A stretch of 64,000 bases of DNA from Scandinavium manionii (GTDB lineage Bacteria > Pseudomonadota > Gammaproteobacteria > Enterobacterales > Enterobacteriaceae): contig NZ_JALIGC010000034.1 in assembly GCF_024764775.1 (NCBI RefSeq), positions 62,001 through 126,000 of the forward strand, in the 5' to 3' direction. Positions 60,481 to 64,000 of this stretch are shown one piece after another (position 1 is the stretch's first letter; the number at the start of each line of letters is the position of its first letter). A program made the translations under genes and the position numbers. Under the pieces are notes generated by a model. The model had not been told where the DNA came from, ran no database searches, and saw nothing but the letters and a program-made list of their open reading frames with translations.

Positions 60481-61851
60481 ATGGAATTATCCTCACTGAC
60501 CGCCGTTTCCCCTGTCGATGGACGCTACGGCGATAAAGTCAGCGCGCTGCGCGGCATTTTCAGCGAATTCGGTTTGCTGAAATTCCGTGTGCAGGTTGAA
60601 GTTCGCTGGCTGCAAAAATTAGCCGCGCACACAGCTGTCAAGGAAGTTCCAGCTTTTGCTGCTGACGCAAACGGTTTCCTCGATAAAATCATCGCTGATT
60701 TTAACGAAGAAGATGCCGCGCGCATTAAAACCATCGAGCGCACCACCAACCACGATGTGAAAGCGGTTGAGTATTTCCTGAAAGAGAAAGTGGCTGACGT
60801 TCCTGCCCTGCACGCGGTGTCTGAGTTCATTCACTTCGCCTGCACCTCTGAGGACATCAACAACCTGTCCCACGCGCTAATGCTGAAAACCGCGCGCGAC
60901 GAAGTGGTCCTGCCATACTGGCGTAAGCTTATCGATGCGGTGAAAGACCTGGCGGTACAGTATCGCGATATCCCCCTGCTTTCCCGTACCCACGGCCAGC
61001 CTGCGACCCCGTCCACCATGGGTAAAGAGATGGCGAACGTCGCGTACCGTCTGGAGCGTCAGTATCGTCAGCTGAACCAGGTCGAAATTCTCGGTAAAAT
61101 CAACGGTGCAGTCGGCAACTATAACGCTCACCTCGCGGCCTACCCGGAAGTCGACTGGCATGAATTCAGCGAAGAATTCGTGACGTCGCTCGGCATCCAG
61201 TGGAACCCGTATACCACTCAGATTGAACCGCACGATTACATCGCAGAACTATTCGACTGCGTGGCGCGCTTCAACACGATCCTTATCGACTTCGATCGCG
61301 ATGTGTGGGGCTACGTGGCGCTGAACCACTTCAAGCAAAAAACCATTGCCGGCGAAATCGGTTCATCCACCATGCCGCACAAAGTGAACCCGATTGACTT
61401 CGAAAACTCCGAAGGAAACCTCGGCCTGTCCAACGCCGTGCTGCAACATCTGGCGAGCAAACTGCCGGTTTCCCGTTGGCAGCGTGACCTCACCGATTCC
61501 ACGGTGTTGCGTAACCTGGGCGTCGGTCTTGGCTATGCGCTGATTGCGTACCAGTCCACGCTGAAAGGCGTGAGCAAACTGGAAGTGAACCGCGATCGCC
61601 TGCTGGCAGAACTGGACAGCAACTGGGAAGTGTTGGCAGAGCCAATCCAGACCGTTATGCGTCGTTACGGCATCGAAAAACCGTACGAGAAGCTGAAAGA
61701 GCTGACCCGCGGTAAGCGCGTTGACGCCGAAGGCATGAAAGAGTTTATCGATGGTCTGGCGCTGCCAGAGCACGAGAAAACGCGCCTGAAAGCCATGACC
61801 CCGGCTAACTACCTTGGTCGCGCCATTACCATGGTTGATGAACTGAAGTAA
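60481..61851 (+). CDS. purB: Adenylosuccinate lyase
   Basis: PurB cleaves SAICAR and adenylosuccinate in purine biosynthesis. The 456 residues equal E. coli. The signature loop SSTMPHKVNPIDFENSEGN is at about residues 295-313, with the catalytic serine in it, and TSEDINN and SRTHGQPATPST are also present. It begins three bases after hflD. Confidence 0.98.
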   Translation: MELSSLTAVSPVDGRYGDKVSALRGIFSEFGLLKFRVQVEVRWLQKLAAHTAVKEVPAFAADANGFLDKIIADFNEEDAARIKTIERTTNHDVKAVEYFLKEKVADVPALHAVSEFIHFACTSEDINNLSHALMLKTARDEVVLPYWRKLIDAVKDLAVQYRDIPLLSRTHGQPATPSTMGKEMANVAYRLERQYRQLNQVEILGKINGAVGNYNAHLAAYPEVDWHEFSEEFVTSLGIQWNPYTTQIEPHDYIAELFDCVARFNTILIDFDRDVWGYVALNHFKQKTIAGEIGSSTMPHKVNPIDFENSEGNLGLSNAVLQHLASKLPVSRWQRDLTDSTVLRNLGVGLGYALIAYQSTLKGVSKLEVNRDRLLAELDSNWEVLAEPIQTVMRRYGIEKPYEKLKELTRGKRVDAEGMKEFIDGLALPEHEKTRLKAMTPANYLGRAITMVDELK

Positions 61852-61859
61852 GTTGCCCT

Positions 61860-61889
61860 CCTCTCTTCCCGCCCGGGGAGAGAGGTTTT
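61860..61889 (+). terminator. purB terminator
   Basis: CTCTCTTCCC and GGGGAGAGAG form a nearly perfect stem (one mismatch) with a four-base loop, then GTTTTCCTC. Confidence 0.7.
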
Positions 61890-62289
61890 CCTCTGGCGAG
61901 GAGAAAGTGTGATGCAGTGCCAGGTGCCTCCTGGTGAGCCTGTGTCAGTCTGCACAGTACCCGCGTGACCTTAAGACCGAAGTTCTACTGAACGCCCCAC
62001 AGCATAGGGGGATTCACTGCAGGCAAGATATTACCTCGGCAAAACGTTCGGACAAGTCCCATCAGGGACTCACGATTCATGATATTAATAATCCTCAGGT
62101 AATTTCCGCAAGATTCCCGGTCCTCAACGGTAAATAAACAAATAGCCGTTATCTCAGAAATGCTTAAGTCCGAAAAGCGAAGTCAGTTTATATTACCGGC
62201 TAAGGCGTCAGATTAAGTTTCACTTGAACGCACTGGTTTTGCGTAATCGCGTTAAACTATTCAAATCGTAAATGAAAGGGAGTAGAGAC
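61890..62289. other. purB-phoP intergenic region, partly unexplained
   Basis: The right part carries the phoP promoter region. On the minus strand TGTTTATTTACCGTTGA (62124-62140) resembles a PhoP box (GTTTA-N6-GTTTA type) with mismatches in the second half, as expected for phoP autoregulation. The left 200 bases are GC-rich and structured: TGCAGTG (61913) can pair with CACTGCA (62015), and AGTCCC / GGGACT forms a small hairpin near 62060. On the minus strand a 31-codon frame (MNRESLMGLVRTF...) exists but has a poor ribosome site. I cannot name a small RNA here. Confidence 0.4.
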
Positions 62290-62964
62290 ATGCGCGTACT
62301 CGTCGTGGAGGATAACGCCCTGTTGCGTCACCATCTCAAAGTTCAGCTGCAGGAGCTGGGGCACCAGGTTGATGCTGCGGAAGACGCAAAGGAAGCGGAT
62401 TACTATCTCGGTGAACATGTGCCGGATATTGCGATTGTCGATTTAGGCCTGCCGGACGAAGACGGGCTGTCGATGATCCGCCGCTGGCGCAGCCATGAAA
62501 TATCACTCCCGGTGTTAGTATTGACCGCCCGCGAAGGTTGGCAGGACAAAGTCGAAGTGCTGAGTGCCGGCGCGGACGACTACGTCACTAAACCGTTCCA
62601 CATCGAAGAAGTGGCGGCGCGGATGCAGGCGCTGCTGCGCCGGAACAGCGGCCTGGCATCACAGGTGATTTCCCTTCCGCCGTTCCAGGTCGATTTGTCA
62701 CGCCGTGAGCTTTCGGTGAATGAAGAGGTCATCAAGCTGACAGCCTTTGAATACACCATTATGGAAACGCTTATCCGCAATAACGGCAAAGTGGTCAGCA
62801 AAGATTCGCTGATGCTGCAACTCTACCCCGACGCCGAGTTGCGCGAGAGCCACACCATCGACGTGCTGATGGGCCGTCTGCGCAAGAAAATCCAGGCACA
62901 GTACCCGCAGGACGTGATCACCACCGTACGAGGTCAGGGTTACCTGTTCGAACTGCGCGGATGA
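62290..62964 (+). CDS. phoP: Response regulator PhoP
   Basis: PhoP is the OmpR-family regulator of the low-magnesium, acid and antimicrobial-peptide response. The 224-residue protein has the receiver domain with phospho-acceptor Asp51 and Lys in TKPFH, and a winged-helix DNA-binding domain (about 125-222). The ATG at 62290 follows GGGAG; an in-frame ATG six codons upstream lacks a site. The end overlaps phoQ by four bases (ATGA). Confidence 0.98.
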   Translation: MRVLVVEDNALLRHHLKVQLQELGHQVDAAEDAKEADYYLGEHVPDIAIVDLGLPDEDGLSMIRRWRSHEISLPVLVLTAREGWQDKVEVLSAGADDYVTKPFHIEEVAARMQALLRRNSGLASQVISLPPFQVDLSRRELSVNEEVIKLTAFEYTIMETLIRNNGKVVSKDSLMLQLYPDAELRESHTIDVLMGRLRKKIQAQYPQDVITTVRGQGYLFELRG

Positions 62965-64000
62965 AAAAAGTGCTCAGGCATATTTTACCCCTCTCCCTGC
63001 GCGTCCGCTTTTTGCTCGCAACCGCAGGGGTGGTTCTGGTGCTATCGCTGGCGTACGGCATGGTCGCGCTGGTCGGCTATAGCGTCAGCTTCGATAAAAC
63101 CACCTTCCGTTTGCTACGCGGTGAAAGCAACCTGTTCTACACCCTGGCGCGTTATGAAAATAATAGAGTCAACGTTGAGATCCCCGAAAACCTCAACCTG
63201 CAAAGCCCGACGATGGCGTTGATTTACGACAAGCACGGCAAGCTGATGTGGATGCAGCGCGACGTCCCATGGCTGGTGGACCGGATTCGCCCGGAATGGC
63301 TGAAGACCAACGGTTTCCATGAAATCGAAGCCGACGTTGGCTCATCAAGCATGCTGCTGCGTAACGATCATGCGGTGATGCAGCAGCTCAACGAGATTCG
63401 CCAGCAGGATGACGATTCCGAAATGACCCACTCGGTCGCCGTCAATATCTATCCCGCAACGTCCCATTTACCGCAGATGACCATCGTAGTCGTCGACACC
63501 ATTCCCATTGAGCTGAAACGCTCGTATATGGTGTGGAGCTGGTTTATCTATGTGCTGGCGGCGAATTTGCTGTTGGTTATTCCGCTGTTGTGGGTCGCTG
63601 CGTGGTGGAGTTTGCGGCCGATAGAATCGCTGGCGAAAGAGGTGCGTGAACTGGAAGAGCACCACCGCGAGACGCTGAACCCGGAAACCACCCGCGAACT
63701 CACAAGCCTGGTGCAAAACCTTAACCGCCTGCTGAAAAGCGAGCGCGACCGCTACGACAAATACCGCACCACGCTGACCGACCTCACGCACAGCCTGAAA
63801 ACACCGCTGGCGGTGCTGCAAAGTACCCTGCGTTCCCTGCGCGGTAACAAACTCAGCGTGGAAGACGCCGAACCAGTGATGCTGGAACAAATCAGCCGTA
63901 TCTCGCAGCAGATTGGCTATTACCTGCATCGCGCCAGTATGCGCACGGGCAGCATGTTACTCAGCCGTGAGCTGCACGCGGTGGCGCCGCTGCTGGATAA
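62961..64000 (+). CDS. phoQ: Sensor histidine kinase PhoQ (3' end beyond window)
   Basis: PhoQ senses low Mg2+, acid pH and cationic peptides and phosphorylates PhoP. The visible 346 codons cover the first membrane helix (about 17-40), the periplasmic sensor with an acidic patch (QQDDDSE, 148-154; E. coli has a slightly more acidic one), the second helix (192-215), the HAMP region and the dimerisation helix with His277 in LTDLTHSLKTP, the exact E. coli position. The ATP-binding domain is out of view. It starts within the phoP stop. Confidence 0.97.
   Translation, partial: MKKVLRHILPLSLRVRFLLATAGVVLVLSLAYGMVALVGYSVSFDKTTFRLLRGESNLFYTLARYENNRVNVEIPENLNLQSPTMALIYDKHGKLMWMQRDVPWLVDRIRPEWLKTNGFHEIEADVGSSSMLLRNDHAVMQQLNEIRQQDDDSEMTHSVAVNIYPATSHLPQMTIVVVDTIPIELKRSYMVWSWFIYVLAANLLLVIPLLWVAAWWSLRPIESLAKEVRELEEHHRETLNPETTRELTSLVQNLNRLLKSERDRYDKYRTTLTDLTHSLKTPLAVLQSTLRSLRGNKLSVEDAEPVMLEQISRISQQIGYYLHRASMRTGSMLLSRELHAVAPLLD

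Overview
The window is chromosomal DNA from a member of the Enterobacteriaceae, close to the Enterobacter / Lelliottia / Leclercia / Citrobacter group. The species cannot be fixed by eye. Most proteins are near-identical in length and motifs to Escherichia coli K-12 proteins, and gene order follows two E. coli segments. The first runs ynjB to dgcP (1-46.4 kb) and the second icd to phoQ (56.1-64 kb, reading outward from icd). No rRNA, tRNA or CRISPR array was seen.

Layout. 1-13.8 kb: the ynjBCDE transporter/rhodanese unit, ynjF with a relocated ynjA-like gene, nudG, ynjH, gdhA, topB and selD, then a small insertion (lipoprotein plus class A acid phosphatase, with an ERIC element beside it), then ydjA. 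14-22 kb: sppA, ansA, pncA, a secreted GH18 chitinase, yeaC, msrB, gapA and yeaD. 22.1-28.9 kb: an insertion between yeaD and mipA that looks like a complete uronic-acid polysaccharide utilisation locus. It has an MFS importer, a secreted alginate-lyase-family lyase, a DUF2264 protein, a GH88 unsaturated uronyl hydrolase and a KdgM-type porin, with KdgR-like operators in both of its control regions. 29-36.7 kb: mipA, the sigma54-promoted yeaGH stress kinase operon, a MesX/MesD folate-independent methionine synthase pair, yeaK and tiny yoaI. 37-43 kb: a YicJ-like symporter with a GH31 glycosidase, then yeaL, nimR and nimT.

43-56 kb is the accessory junction that joins the two E. coli-like segments. 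It carries a glutamine-amidotransferase-like protein, a DUF523 protein, yoaF, dgcP, a yidB-like gene, a cold-shock cluster (csp gene with a YmcF-like gene that seems to start at ATT, plus a YnfU-like zinc ribbon), a glycine-zipper protein, an SOS-controlled DinI-like gene, a large EAL protein, an IprA-like regulator divergent from a secreted alkylsulfatase, and a decayed mobile-element scar next to the 3' end of icd. 56-64 kb is core: icd, rluE, nudJ, mnmA, hflD, purB, phoP and the first part of phoQ.

How they work together. In the uronate locus the lyase would cut a polyuronide outside the cytoplasm, the porin and MFS carrier would bring unsaturated oligomers in, and GH88 (with DUF2264) would release monomers feeding the KDG pathway, whose intermediate is the KdgR ligand. 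The 37-40 kb pair would import and hydrolyse an alpha-glycoside. MesXD gives a cobalamin- and folate-independent route to methionine. Starts were chosen from ribosome binding sites and known family lengths, and are given gene by gene.
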